Assembly: GCA_019242065.1 (NCBI GenBank)
Contig: JAFAWJ010000705.1
Coordinates: forward strand, 1-24,770
Length of the DNA stretch: 24,770 nucleotides
Reading direction: 5' to 3'
From: Chloroflexota bacterium
GTDB taxonomy: Bacteria; Chloroflexota; UBA6077; CF-72
The notes below the pieces were generated by a model. The model worked only from the letters and a program-made list of their open reading frames with translations. It was not told the origin of the DNA and did no database searches. Positions 1 through 7,812 of the stretch are shown here, piece after piece. Positions within the stretch are counted from its first letter, which is position 1. Every line of letters begins with the position of its first letter. The position numbers were made by a program, and so were the translations under genes.

Positions 1-1221
1 CAGGTGATCGGGTGGCACGATGGTGGCGGCTGCTTCGAACGCGGCGCGACGCTCGGCCGCCGCCGAGCGGAAGTCCACCTGCTCACTGAGGGCCGTGCGG
101 ATCTCGTCCTTGTACAGAAACAGCACGTCCTCCGGTCGACTGAGGGCCCCCCGCTGCGTCAGGCGCTTGCCGATGCTGAGAAAGAAGCGGCGCAGCGCGG
201 CGACCCCCATCTGGTCGATCCAGTAGCTGTGGTCCTCGACGACGCGGGTGTTGTATTTGGAGGCCTCCATCAGCTCGTCGAACCGACGAACTTTTGCGGG
301 ATCGGATGCCAGCCTGGCCCGCGCGGCACCGGCCAGCTCCTCGCGGCGTTTGGTCGCGCGCAGCATCGCCAGCTGCGGATTGTGCTCCTCGCCGAGGCGC
401 AGATAGCCCTGGATGGTGTTGAGTGGAATGGTCAGGTCCTCGCGCCAGGTCGCGTCGCCCAGCTCGTAGATGCCGTCGCTCCGCCAGCCAAACTCCTCTA
501 AATATGCGTGGAGCCGCTCGAGCAGCGCGTTGCCTTCGGGCGACGCGGCGAGCGCCGCGGGAATACTGTCCGGATCCAGCTCGAAAGCTTTCGACAGGAC
601 TGGACTTTCTTTGACGACCCGACTCAATTTCCACAGACCGGATCCAGCGTCGACGGATTTCGTGTTGTAGCCCTGAAGAAGCTGCCACGCTTCGTTGCGA
701 TCGGCCGGCTGGATCTCGGCGTTGTAGAACTCGGTCAGCGCCGTGGCGGGAATAAGCGACAGGTTGATCCAGCCATGGATTTCCCACATGTACACATGGT
801 TCTTGAGCTGCTCTTCCAACGCATCGCGCAGCTCCGCGTCGCTCATCGCGTCGAAGTCCGTCGTGCGTAACGTGTGGAGGATGGGGATCAGCGACGGCTC
901 CCACTCGTTGGTCCAGCGCTCGCCGGTGCGGAAGGCGATCGTCTCGAGTGACTGCGTGTACTCGGCGAGATCCGTTGTCGGCGGAGTGAAGTCTGGATCG
1001 GGTGTGAACGAGGCATACAGATAGTTGTTGACCATTCGACACCGCAGCGCGAGTGGCGACCCGAACCCATGTTGAGCGATCGTGAAACCCTCGCTCATAC
1101 CCATGACCACCGCGTCGCCCGCAAGTGGGGTAAGCGGACGCGGCGCGTGGATTTTGTCCCAATCCCAGTACCCCTGAATCTCCCCCGGCGTCGGAAACGC
1201 GACCTGGGCCGCAGACGTCAT
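1..1221 (-). CDS. PEP-utilising enzyme / rifampicin-phosphotransferase-like protein, N-terminal part (cut by window edge)
   Basis: The frame is open from an ATG at 1221 to base 1, giving 407 codons of a longer protein. The start is fixed by GGGAGGT six bases upstream (1228-1234). The protein begins with a P-T-P-G-E-I-x-G-Y-W-x-W-D-K-x-H-A-P-R-P-x-T-P pattern. Later it has a helical stretch with YNTRVVEDHSYWIDQ, then FFLSIGKRLTQRG and the segment RPEDVLFLYKDEI. I recognise this as the central substrate-binding/linker region seen in rifampicin phosphotransferase and in PEP-synthase-like mobile-subunit proteins. The phosphohistidine swivelling domain would lie beyond the left edge. No ATP-grasp domain precedes it, so any phosphoryl donor domain would have to be a separate polypeptide. 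The substrate is unknown. It is divergent from the Cax gene with a 73-base gap. The family call comes from remembered pattern and is not proven here. Confidence 0.78.
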   Translation of the reverse strand, partial: MTSAAQVAFPTPGEIQGYWDWDKIHAPRPLTPLAGDAVVMGMSEGFTIAQHGFGSPLALRCRMVNNYLYASFTPDPDFTPPTTDLAEYTQSLETIAFRTGERWTNEWEPSLIPILHTLRTTDFDAMSDAELRDALEEQLKNHVYMWEIHGWINLSLIPATALTEFYNAEIQPADRNEAWQLLQGYNTKSVDAGSGLWKLSRVVKESPVLSKAFELDPDSIPAALAASPEGNALLERLHAYLEEFGWRSDGIYELGDATWREDLTIPLNTIQGYLRLGEEHNPQLAMLRATKRREELAGAARARLASDPAKVRRFDELMEASKYNTRVVEDHSYWIDQMGVAALRRFFLSIGKRLTQRGALSRPEDVLFLYKDEIRTALSEQVDFRSAAAERRAAFEAAATIVPPDHL

Positions 1222-1227
1222 GCGCGC

Positions 1228-1234
1228 ACCTCCC
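1228..1234 (-). promoter_or_regulatory. Strong Shine-Dalgarno for the PEP-utilising protein
   Basis: The minus strand reads GGGAGGT six bases before the ATG at 1221. This sets the start of the partial gene and excludes a longer reading frame on the same strand as the coding one. Confidence 0.8.
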
Positions 1235-1294
1235 TGTAGATGTTGTCAGCCTCGGCCTGAGCGTATCAGCCCGCGCGTTTGCCATCATTAGCGC

Positions 1295-2416
1295 GTGTCC
1301 GATTCGTTGGCAACGCGGGGCCTCGTCGAATATGTGCGCGGCAATCGCCTGAATATCTTGCTGCTCGCGCTGCCGATCGGCCTCGTGCTGGAGTTCCTGG
1401 GCGCCAGTGACGTGCTGGTGTTTGTCTTCTCAGCGTTAGCGGTGGTGCCGCTGGCCGGACTCATCGGCGGTGCCACGGAGCAAGTCGCCCGCTATGTGGG
1501 GCCCAGCCTGGGTGGGTTCCTGAATGCGACCTTCGGGAACGCCGCCGAGCTGATCATCGCCGTCCTGGCGCTGCGCCAGGGTCTAGTCGAGGTCGTCAAA
1601 GCGTCGTTGACCGGCAGCTTGCTGGGCAACGTTCTGCTGGTGCTCGGCGCGGCCATGCTCGTCGGTGGCTGGGGACGTGAACGGCAAGTCTTCAATCGGA
1701 CCGCTGTCGGCGCCAGCGGCGGTCTGCTCCTGCTCGCGGTTGGCGCGCTGTACATGCCGGACATCTACGCGGAAACGTTGAACGGCGATCGACCGGAGAA
1801 TGCGCCCAACATCCTGCTCATCAGCCTGCTGGTCTCGATTGTCATGCTGGGCGCGTATGCCGCCAGCCTGGTCTTCACGCTGAAGACGCACCGGCCGGTG
1901 CTGGGCGCGGCCGCTCCGGAAGAACATGAGCCTCCGGAGCTCGGTCGACGCGACGCCGTCCTCCTGCTGGCCGGAGCGACGGTCCTGACAGCGGTCGCCG
2001 CGGAAGTGCTCGTCGGATCGATTCAGGAGGCCGCGACCGTCTTGGGGCTGTCGGAGCTGTTCGTCGGAGGCGTCGTGGTGGCGATCGTCGGCAACGCCGC
2101 CGAGCACTTCTCAGCCGTGATGTTTGCTCGGCGCGACCATATGGACCTCTCAGTGGGTATTGCGCTTGGCTCCGCCAGCCAGGTGGCGCTGGTCGTGGCG
2201 CCCATTGCCGTCGTGGTTTCGGTGCTGGTCGGTCATCCGATGGTACTGGTGTTCGATCACTTCGAATTGGGCGCGATTCTGATCGCGGTCCTGGGCGCGT
2301 GTTTCCTGGCCCTGGACGGTGAGTCCAACTGGTTCGAAGGCACGCTGCTGCTGGCGATTTATCTGATTGTCGCGATCATCTTTTTCTTCGTTCCCCAGAC
2401 GAGCATCGCGCCCTGA
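1295..2416 (+). CDS. cax: Calcium/proton antiporter, CaCA superfamily, Cax type
   Basis: This 373-residue, very hydrophobic protein has about eleven membrane segments. The two signature repeats of the Ca2+/cation antiporter superfamily are clear: GNAAELI at residues 81-87 and GNAAEHF at residues 266-272. Their glutamates (85 and 270) are the expected cation-binding acids. A hydrophilic acidic loop around residues 205-220 (PEEHEPPE) separates the two halves, as is usual for microbial Cax proteins. It should exchange cytoplasmic Ca2+ for external H+ at the inner membrane. The start is a GTG with no evident Shine-Dalgarno. A poor -35/-10 pair (TTGTCA 1243-1248, TATCAG 1264-1269, spacing 15) lies upstream, so the start and promoter are the least certain parts. 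The protein is full length for the family. Confidence 0.93.
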   Translation: MSDSLATRGLVEYVRGNRLNILLLALPIGLVLEFLGASDVLVFVFSALAVVPLAGLIGGATEQVARYVGPSLGGFLNATFGNAAELIIAVLALRQGLVEVVKASLTGSLLGNVLLVLGAAMLVGGWGRERQVFNRTAVGASGGLLLLAVGALYMPDIYAETLNGDRPENAPNILLISLLVSIVMLGAYAASLVFTLKTHRPVLGAAAPEEHEPPELGRRDAVLLLAGATVLTAVAAEVLVGSIQEAATVLGLSELFVGGVVVAIVGNAAEHFSAVMFARRDHMDLSVGIALGSASQVALVVAPIAVVVSVLVGHPMVLVFDHFELGAILIAVLGACFLALDGESNWFEGTLLLAIYLIVAIIFFFVPQTSIAP

Positions 2417-2455
2417 AATTTGTTACGCGCACGGTCTGTTGCGCGTGTACAGGGT

Positions 2456-2965
2456 ATGAAACGTCTCCTCATGGCCGCCGGAGGCGCGGCTGTGCTTCTG
2501 GGCGGTGCGCTCGGCGTGAGCTACGCCCAGTCCGCTCCTGCTCAGACCCCGACATCGACTCCCACCGCGACACAAACTGCTGCCAGGACGCGTCACCAGG
2601 CCATCATCTCCGACGCGGCCAGTCAGTTGGGCCTGAGTGCCGACCAGCTGCAGCAAGCGCTCACCCAGGCCCGCAAAGACGCGGGTGGCGGCGCACATCC
2701 GCTCGCGGACTTCCGCAAAGACGAGCTGCAAGTCGCAGCGAAAACGCTCGGATTCAGTGATGTCAAGGCACTGCGGACCGCGCTGGCGGGCACCACGTTG
2801 ACGGCCTATGCGCAGAGCCACAACGTGGATCCCACGACAATTTCGAACGCGATGCTGGCCGATATCAAGGGCCGACTTCCAGCCAACGCCAATCCCAACA
2901 TCCTGACACGCGCTCAGAACCACATCAATGTGCTGATGACGCGCACGTTCAAGGCGGGCAGTTAG
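2456..2965 (+). CDS. Small secreted helical protein of unknown function
   Basis: The frame is open from 2420. I choose the ATG at 2456 because it gives a proper signal peptide (MKRLLMAAGG start, A-rich core, cleavage after SYAQ/SAPAQ) and follows an AGGG-like ribosome site. The mature part starts with a T/P-rich linker (TPTSTPTATQT). Two helical units of the form LGLSADQLQQAL and LGFSDVKALRTAL follow, the second running into a VDPTTISNAML segment. Such short repeated helical units with an LG-x(4)-L-x(2)-AL rhythm occur in exported proteins of high-GC Gram-positives and Chloroflexota. I know no biochemical role. It follows cax closely and may be co-transcribed. Its TAG stop overlaps the TAA of the convergent LysM gene in the shared bases TTAG (2962-2965). 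Length 169 residues. Confidence 0.75.
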   Translation: MKRLLMAAGGAAVLLGGALGVSYAQSAPAQTPTSTPTATQTAARTRHQAIISDAASQLGLSADQLQQALTQARKDAGGGAHPLADFRKDELQVAAKTLGFSDVKALRTALAGTTLTAYAQSHNVDPTTISNAMLADIKGRLPANANPNILTRAQNHINVLMTRTFKAGS

Positions 2966-3567
2966 TTGGTGTCGTTGTCGGCGGTGAGGGGCGCCTTCGC
3001 CGTCGGCACGAACAACCGGAGTCCAGCGACAATGTGATCGGGGTCCGCCAGGTTATTGGCGGCCACGAGCGTCGTGACGTCCACGTCATATTGCTCGGCG
3101 ATCGACCGCAGCGTCTCGCCGGGCGCCACGACGTGCAGCACGCCGTCGGTGCTCGGAATCTCTAGCTCCGAGCCGGGCTGAAGCAGATCAGGGTCGTCGA
3201 GCTGATTGACCGAGGCCAGCGTGGCCGGGCTGAGGCCGGCTTGCGCGGCGATCGTCTGGAGGCTGTCGCCAGGCTGCACGACGTAGCGGCGAAGCTTGTC
3301 CTGCGGCACGGCCGTCGGCGCGGGCTGAGGCGCCTGTAGCGCGGCACTTCCCGCGGCCACGGCGGGCTGCGTCTGGACCGCCGCGGGGCGAGCCGTGGGC
3401 ACTCCGCCCGCGCCGCTGCTGCCCACGGCCCGAAACAGGACGCCGACGATCACGGCAGCCAGGACGAGGCTCCCGACGAGCAGCCAGCTCGAACCAGGCC
3501 CCCGACCGCGCCCGTGCGCGCTCCGCTCCGCCAGGACCTGGCTGAGCAGGCGCTCGTTACCGTCCAT
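2962..3567 (-). CDS. Membrane-anchored protein with two LysM domains
   Basis: The 201-residue product has a short basic cytoplasmic N-terminus and one membrane segment at about residues 28-47. A P/A/Q-rich linker (about 50-90) follows, then two LysM domains at about residues 94-139 (RRYVVQPGDSLQTIA) and 143-189 (LHVVAPGETLRSIA). Each shows the usual V-x-P-G-[DE]-[ST]-L-x-[ST]-IA opening and the N-x-L-x-[DN]-P turn. LysM domains bind N-acetylglucosamine-containing glycans, so this is probably a peptidoglycan-binding anchor; no catalytic domain is fused. It is the last gene of the minus-strand run starting at 7756 and lies 55 bases behind the preceding gene. No clear Shine-Dalgarno is visible, so the ATG at 3567 is chosen because it precedes the membrane segment cleanly. 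Confidence 0.9.
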   Translation of the reverse strand: MDGNERLLSQVLAERSAHGRGRGPGSSWLLVGSLVLAAVIVGVLFRAVGSSGAGGVPTARPAAVQTQPAVAAGSAALQAPQPAPTAVPQDKLRRYVVQPGDSLQTIAAQAGLSPATLASVNQLDDPDLLQPGSELEIPSTDGVLHVVAPGETLRSIAEQYDVDVTTLVAANNLADPDHIVAGLRLFVPTAKAPLTADNDTN

Positions 3568-3622
3568 GTCGTTGGGCTAATGCTAGATCACATGGCGCCC
3601 GGGTCCAAGGGCGAACCCCGGA

Positions 3623-4240
3623 TCACGGGCTCGGGCAGTCAGCGCGCGTCGACGAGCCCAGCTGAATGTCAGACACCTGCCAGTCCTCGCCAACCTTCTG
3701 CACGATGTACGTCTGGTCGCTGGTCTCGATCAAGCACCGCGCGCGATGGTCGTCGGCGCCCCGCTCGTCATACGTCCAGCGTTCGTGCGTCTGCACCTGC
3801 GCCGAGTCCGGGTCGGGCGCCGACGTCGCGACCACGCTCAGGTCGTACGCCGAGTCGTCGGCCAGGTGCAGGCCGCCGGACAGCAGGTGTTCGACTTCAG
3901 GGCGCACCACGCCCAGCGCCGAGGGCCCGAAGGCGTCGCTCAGCGCCCGCAGGCGCTGGTCGGTCGGATCACGCTCGGCCGCCAGCACCAGGCTCAAGCT
4001 GCGTTCGACGGCCGCTTCTGGGCTGTTCGTGTACGCCAGGGCCGTCGCCGTGGCTGCCTGCAGTTCGGCTTGCGCGGTCACCGCGGCCTCGGCGGTGGCC
4101 GCCCGAGACTCGGCCTGGCCTGCGCGTGCCTCACTCAGTTGCAAAGCTTGATCACGCTGATTTGCCCAGAGCACGACCGCGACCAGCAGCAGCAGCGCGA
4201 TCAGGGTGATCCAGGCGGGAAAGACGGTGGACATTGCCAT
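3623..4240 (-). CDS. Membrane-anchored coiled-coil protein with C-terminal NTF2-like/IMS-like domain (putative)
   Basis: The open frame extends far upstream to 4876, but that extension is antisense-like sequence over the nat gene. The credible start is the ATG at 4240, or the next one at 4234, giving 205 residues. One membrane segment covers about residues 8-26 (ITLIALLLLVAVVLWA). An Ala/Gln/Glu-rich coiled coil follows (about 28-70, with AEARAATAEAAV-like heptads). The C-terminal part (about 75-195) contains LVLAAERDPTDQRL, a WTYDER strand and a final DWQVSDIQL. That pattern resembles NTF2-like or ARC6 IMS-like domains, where a buried W-x-Y strand and a terminal W-x-[IV] strand are usual; this is an inference. 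Function unknown. It sits between nat and the LysM gene in one operon-like run, so a cell-envelope location is likely. Confidence 0.7.
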   Translation of the reverse strand: MAMSTVFPAWITLIALLLLVAVVLWANQRDQALQLSEARAGQAESRAATAEAAVTAQAELQAATATALAYTNSPEAAVERSLSLVLAAERDPTDQRLRALSDAFGPSALGVVRPEVEHLLSGGLHLADDSAYDLSVVATSAPDPDSAQVQTHERWTYDERGADDHRARCLIETSDQTYIVQKVGEDWQVSDIQLGSSTRADCPSP

Positions 4241-4292
4241 TGGACAGCCCCATTGTGCATCCCCCGAGGCATGCGCGCGAAGAGCTACCGGG

Positions 4293-5081
4293 CTACCGAG
4301 CCGCCAGCAGGCTCCTGGCGCGGTCGATCGGCGCTGCGGGCACGTCGAACACGTCCTCGGCCAGCCGGGCGTACTCGTCTGGTCCCGCGACGCGGCGTAC
4401 GGACTTCCCGTCTGGCGTGAAGTGGCGCAGCTCGTCGTCCCGCAGCGACCAGACCTCGTCGGCGTCACAGCGGGTGAGCACCAGGGTGTCGACCACCCAG
4501 CTCTGGCCCAGCGTGTGATGGTGCTGGTAGGCCGCCTCACGGACGGTCGTATCCGCCGGGCGCAGGTCGTAGCGGCAGAAGGGGACCCACGCGTCGTCGA
4601 TCCACCGATCCTGGATCCAGTCGTTGGATGCAGGGTCGGGACGAAAGCGATACGCCAACCCGGCGTAGCGCACCTCGCTCGCGCGATCGAGCGGGATGGG
4701 ATCCAGAAAGGGTGCGCCGTTGCCGACGTCGACCAGGTACTGCGACTGGTCGAGATCGACGATGAGCGCCTGGTGGGAGCCTGGCCAGCCGATCTGGGCA
4801 TTGATCGCGCGGGCCTGAAAACCCAACTCGGACAGCATCCGTCCGAACGTGGCGACGACCTCGAAGCACACACCACCGCCGCGCCGCTGGATCCAGGACT
4901 CCAGCAGTGCGTCCGTATCGACGGGGGGAACCGGCCCGACCGGATGCGACGCTCGACGCATGATCGACGTCATACTTTCGAAAGGAACGCCGCGGACCTG
5001 GGCACGGGTGAGCTGCGCGAGTCCCTCCAGCGTCACCGGCGGCGTGTGCTCTAAATTGAGAAAGTCCAAATACGCCTGCAC
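4293..5081 (-). CDS. nat: Arylamine N-acetyltransferase
   Basis: This 262-residue protein has the full NAT signature. The catalytic cysteine lies in RRGGGVCFE (C72), the histidine in GSHQALIVDL (H103) and the aspartate in YLVDVGNGAPF (D118), forming the Cys-His-Asp triad. The early segment GVPFESM (residues 31-37) is also typical. NATs transfer an acyl group from acyl-CoA to arylamines or hydrazines by a ping-pong mechanism in the cytoplasm; some act in secondary metabolism. The start is a GTG at 5081, 15 bases after the FUSC gene stop, with no good Shine-Dalgarno. Translation is probably coupled to the upstream gene. The protein is of normal length for the family. The neighbouring FUSC-family protein could export an aromatic acid or its conjugate, which would fit a detoxification role, but this is inference. 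Confidence 0.93.
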   Translation of the reverse strand: MQAYLDFLNLEHTPPVTLEGLAQLTRAQVRGVPFESMTSIMRRASHPVGPVPPVDTDALLESWIQRRGGGVCFEVVATFGRMLSELGFQARAINAQIGWPGSHQALIVDLDQSQYLVDVGNGAPFLDPIPLDRASEVRYAGLAYRFRPDPASNDWIQDRWIDDAWVPFCRYDLRPADTTVREAAYQHHHTLGQSWVVDTLVLTRCDADEVWSLRDDELRHFTPDGKSVRRVAGPDEYARLAEDVFDVPAAPIDRARSLLAAR

Positions 5082-5096
5082 GCCATCACTGTAACC

Positions 5097-7346
5097 CTAC
5101 CGCCACCAGGGCACGTGACTGGCGGCCAGCGTCTCGGCGACAGGTACCTCCAGGTCGCGGAGTAACGCGTCTAGCTGCGCAACCCAGTCGGCGGTGGCCG
5201 CCAACCCCATGGCCGAGCGGAGCTCGCGCGATGAGGCGTCGAGACCCGGCGCGGACAGACTGGCGAGCGCCGCGCCACGCAGCGCCGCCGACGAATCTCT
5301 CGGCTCGGTCACCCGCAGCGCCTGCCCCCCGCGAATTTCCTGCGACATCCGCACCACGTTGGCGACCGCGTCTCCAGCCAGCCGACCGACCTCCACCGCT
5401 GGTGGTCCGACGTCGGCAGCGGCGTATCCGTGGCGAATGAGAGAATCGAGCAACTCGCCAATCAACAGGAAGTGCTTGCCACCGCTGAGGAGCATGGTCC
5501 ACACCTCGAGCGTGGGCGAGTGTCGACCCCGCTCGTTGAGAAACAGCTCGAACACCTCTTGCGATCGAATCGCCTGCGTATGCGCCTGGTCGCGCACAAG
5601 CTCCGCCGCGGAGGCGTCGGGAGCCACGCTGTCCTCCACAAGCATCCGTCGGAAGCTGACTGACAGCGAGCTCGCCCCGGCGTCGTACAGCGAGGCCAGC
5701 GCGGAGCGGAGCTGACCTCGCGCGCCGCGCGGCCACAGCATCACCGAGACGAGCGCGCTGATTGCCACTCCCAAGCCGGCGTTCTGCAGGCGAAGCACGC
5801 CGAGCTGCCAATCAGACGGAGCGAGCAGATTGAAGAGCACCACCACCAGCACGCTGAATGCCGCCTGTCCGACGACGAAGTGAATGGCAGCCGGGGTGTA
5901 CGCCGCCAGAAAGACAAGGATTGGGAACACAATCCACAGGACCCAGGGTTCGCCCCTGGTCACTCCCACAAACGGTACCGCGATGAGCACTCCAATCGCG
6001 GTACCACTGATGGCTTGCAGCGCGGTCCGCCCGGTGGCCGAGGCGTTGCCGCGCAACGCGGAGAGGGTGCCAAGCACCACCCAGAACGCATAGGACAGGC
6101 CCAGGACATTCCCGACCAGGACGGCCAGAGACACGCCGATCGCCGTTCGCAGGCTGTTGCGGAGCCAGATCGATGCGGGCGTCAGCTCCTCCAGGAAGGT
6201 GCTCCAGATATCGCCTCTGGCAGCCAGCTGATCCGGACCGGTTGGCGGCAAACCCGCCGCGATCTCCGCGTTTTGCGCAATCGCGAGCACCATCACGGCC
6301 ATGAGGCGCATCGGATGCGCGGCGGAGAAGCCGTCGAGGACCGACTCCGGCGTGGCGCCCGCCCGCACCTGGTCCGCCACCCAGCGGTCCAGTGCGGCGC
6401 GATGCGCGTCCAACGCCGCGACCAGCGGTTCGATGTCGTGGACGTCGCCACCGCCCTCCTCCAGCAACGCGGCGCTGGCATGCAACGCGCGAATGACGGC
6501 GTCCCGTAACGCGTCGGCTTCGTCCATCACGACATCCACGTGCACGGCCGCGGCGGACTCCGCAAAAGTCAGGGCGCGCTCCAGTTCGGTTGCCAGCTCC
6601 GCCAGTGCGCGGTCGCGGTGCGTGGCGCCTGAGGGACGCCGCTGCGCCACCACGAACCCCTGGCGCAGCGCCGACAGTTTCTGCCGCGTGGCGGCCTCCA
6701 GCCGCGGGGTATTCTGATCAGAAGCAGCGATGGTCGTCGCCAGGCCGCGGATGACCGACGCGGCGATAGCCTGCAGCGCCACGTGAGCCGAACGCGGCCA
6801 CAGGAACCAGCCCGCGAGGACCGCCGCGATACTGGCCAGCGCCCAACCCGCGACGCGCGTCGGCCACGTGTCGACGCCACCGGCGGTGGTGACCGACAGG
6901 ACGAACGCCAGCAGGAGCGCCGTCTGCGCACTGAGGTAATAGCCGCCAAGGACGCCCAGACTCGCAACCAGGAAAGCGACCAGCGCGGTGGCTGCGACGG
7001 CTGCCAGGAGGCTGACGCTGGCCAGAGAGCCGATGACGATCAGCAGCGCACCTGCCAGGGCCGTCAGCAAGTAGGCGACAATCCGGTCGCGCGCCTTGCC
7101 ACCAAAATCGGCGAAGACCAGCAGCGCCATGGCGCCGAACACCACGAACGTGGAGAATGCGCCTCCGAGATCCATATACGTGGCGAGTGCGAGCAGTAGC
7201 GGTACGACCACCGCGGCGCGCAGTCCACGCCGCAAGCTGGCGTAGCCTGGATCGTGGACGGACTGTGCCCACGCGCCCGCGGCTCGCGCCAGCCAGTGCC
7301 CACGTTGACCTTCGGCGTCAGGCGACGTGACCGATGTCAACGCCAC
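5097..7346 (-). CDS. FUSC-family integral membrane protein (aromatic acid exporter-like)
   Basis: A large membrane protein (749 residues from the chosen start) with two hydrophobic blocks. The first, about residues 40-185, contains LLLALATYMDLGGAFSTFV. The second, about residues 405-545, contains SLAVLVGNVLGLSYAFWVVL followed by LSALRGNASATGR. Soluble helical regions separate and follow them. This two-block layout is that of the FUSC/YccS/AaeB superfamily, linked to fusaric acid resistance and p-hydroxybenzoate efflux. The frame is open to a GTG at 7424, which would overlap the preceding gene by 52 bases and lacks a ribosome site. I prefer the GTG at 7346, preceded by GGAGG at 7358-7362, leaving a 26-base gap. 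Both are possible. The substrate is unknown. It stands between a pterin-synthase homologue and nat in the same run. Confidence 0.85.
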   Translation of the reverse strand: MALTSVTSPDAEGQRGHWLARAAGAWAQSVHDPGYASLRRGLRAAVVVPLLLALATYMDLGGAFSTFVVFGAMALLVFADFGGKARDRIVAYLLTALAGALLIVIGSLASVSLLAAVAATALVAFLVASLGVLGGYYLSAQTALLLAFVLSVTTAGGVDTWPTRVAGWALASIAAVLAGWFLWPRSAHVALQAIAASVIRGLATTIAASDQNTPRLEAATRQKLSALRQGFVVAQRRPSGATHRDRALAELATELERALTFAESAAAVHVDVVMDEADALRDAVIRALHASAALLEEGGGDVHDIEPLVAALDAHRAALDRWVADQVRAGATPESVLDGFSAAHPMRLMAVMVLAIAQNAEIAAGLPPTGPDQLAARGDIWSTFLEELTPASIWLRNSLRTAIGVSLAVLVGNVLGLSYAFWVVLGTLSALRGNASATGRTALQAISGTAIGVLIAVPFVGVTRGEPWVLWIVFPILVFLAAYTPAAIHFVVGQAAFSVLVVVLFNLLAPSDWQLGVLRLQNAGLGVAISALVSVMLWPRGARGQLRSALASLYDAGASSLSVSFRRMLVEDSVAPDASAAELVRDQAHTQAIRSQEVFELFLNERGRHSPTLEVWTMLLSGGKHFLLIGELLDSLIRHGYAAADVGPPAVEVGRLAGDAVANVVRMSQEIRGGQALRVTEPRDSSAALRGAALASLSAPGLDASSRELRSAMGLAATADWVAQLDALLRDLEVPVAETLAASHVPWWR

Positions 7347-7357
7347 GAATCCGGGCG

Positions 7358-7362
7358 CCTCC
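7358..7362 (-). promoter_or_regulatory. Shine-Dalgarno that favours the shorter FUSC start
   Basis: The minus strand reads GGAGG eleven bases before the GTG at 7346. The upstream alternative GTG at 7424 has no such motif and lies inside the preceding gene. Confidence 0.45.
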
Positions 7363-7372
7363 GCATCGCTGT

Positions 7373-7756
7373 CTACGAATTGAACGTCTGGCGATAGATG
7401 ACCGAGGCGTGTTCGTTTTCCCACAAGCGGATGCTGATTCCTGCCAGATTTGGCGCCGCCAGCGTGTCGGCCAGCCGCCCACAGACGATACGCGCGAAGT
7501 GCTCCAGGCTCGGATTCAGCCCGCTGAACTCCGGCAGGTCATTTAGCAGTCGATCGGCATACGCCGCGCGCACCTCGCCAAGTGCGCTCTCGACGCGCAC
7601 GATGTCCACCAGATAGCCGTGCTCGTCCAGCGTGGGTCCATCGAGCTGTAGCTCGAGGACATAATGATGCGAATTGCGCTCGTTCTCAGGTCCCCAATCG
7701 CCACCGATGAGGAAATGCTGCGCGATGAAGTCGGTGCGGAGAATGACGGAGTACAT
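7373..7756 (-). CDS. 6-pyruvoyltetrahydropterin synthase / QueD-family protein, divergent active site
   Basis: This 127-residue protein has the tunnelling-fold pattern of PTPS/QueD proteins. It shows FIAQHFL near the N-terminus (H14), a strand NSHHYVLELQL, then GYLVDIVRVESAL, the LNPSLEHFARIV glutamate segment and a late WENEHASVIYR. In typical members an HGH pair completes the zinc site with the first histidine, and a cysteine a few residues before it is catalytic. Here the pair reads N28-S-H30-H31, so one usual zinc ligand is Asn and no cysteine is present in that loop. It may therefore not perform the standard 7,8-dihydroneopterin triphosphate reaction. The ATG at 7756 is supported by GGAG seven bases upstream (7764-7767). 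It is the first gene of the minus-strand run and is divergent from the glycosyltransferase gene, 56 bases away. Confidence 0.85.
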   Translation of the reverse strand: MYSVILRTDFIAQHFLIGGDWGPENERNSHHYVLELQLDGPTLDEHGYLVDIVRVESALGEVRAAYADRLLNDLPEFSGLNPSLEHFARIVCGRLADTLAAPNLAGISIRLWENEHASVIYRQTFNS

Positions 7757-7812
7757 CTCGGGACTCCAATGGTAGCGAAGTCGGCGGCCGTGGTTCAGAC
7801 TATCCTCACAAG

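Noticed and set aside
83..1288. A 401-codon minus-strand open frame over the left-edge gene
   Set aside because: It is out of frame with the PEP-utilising gene, which has a GGGAGGT ribosome site and recognisable motifs. The 401-codon product is R/G/H-rich with no domain, as expected for a GC-rich shadow frame.
4241..4876. Upstream extension of the coiled-coil protein frame to 4876
   Set aside because: This part overlaps the well-supported nat gene in another frame and has shadow-like composition; the membrane segment begins only after the ATG at 4240.
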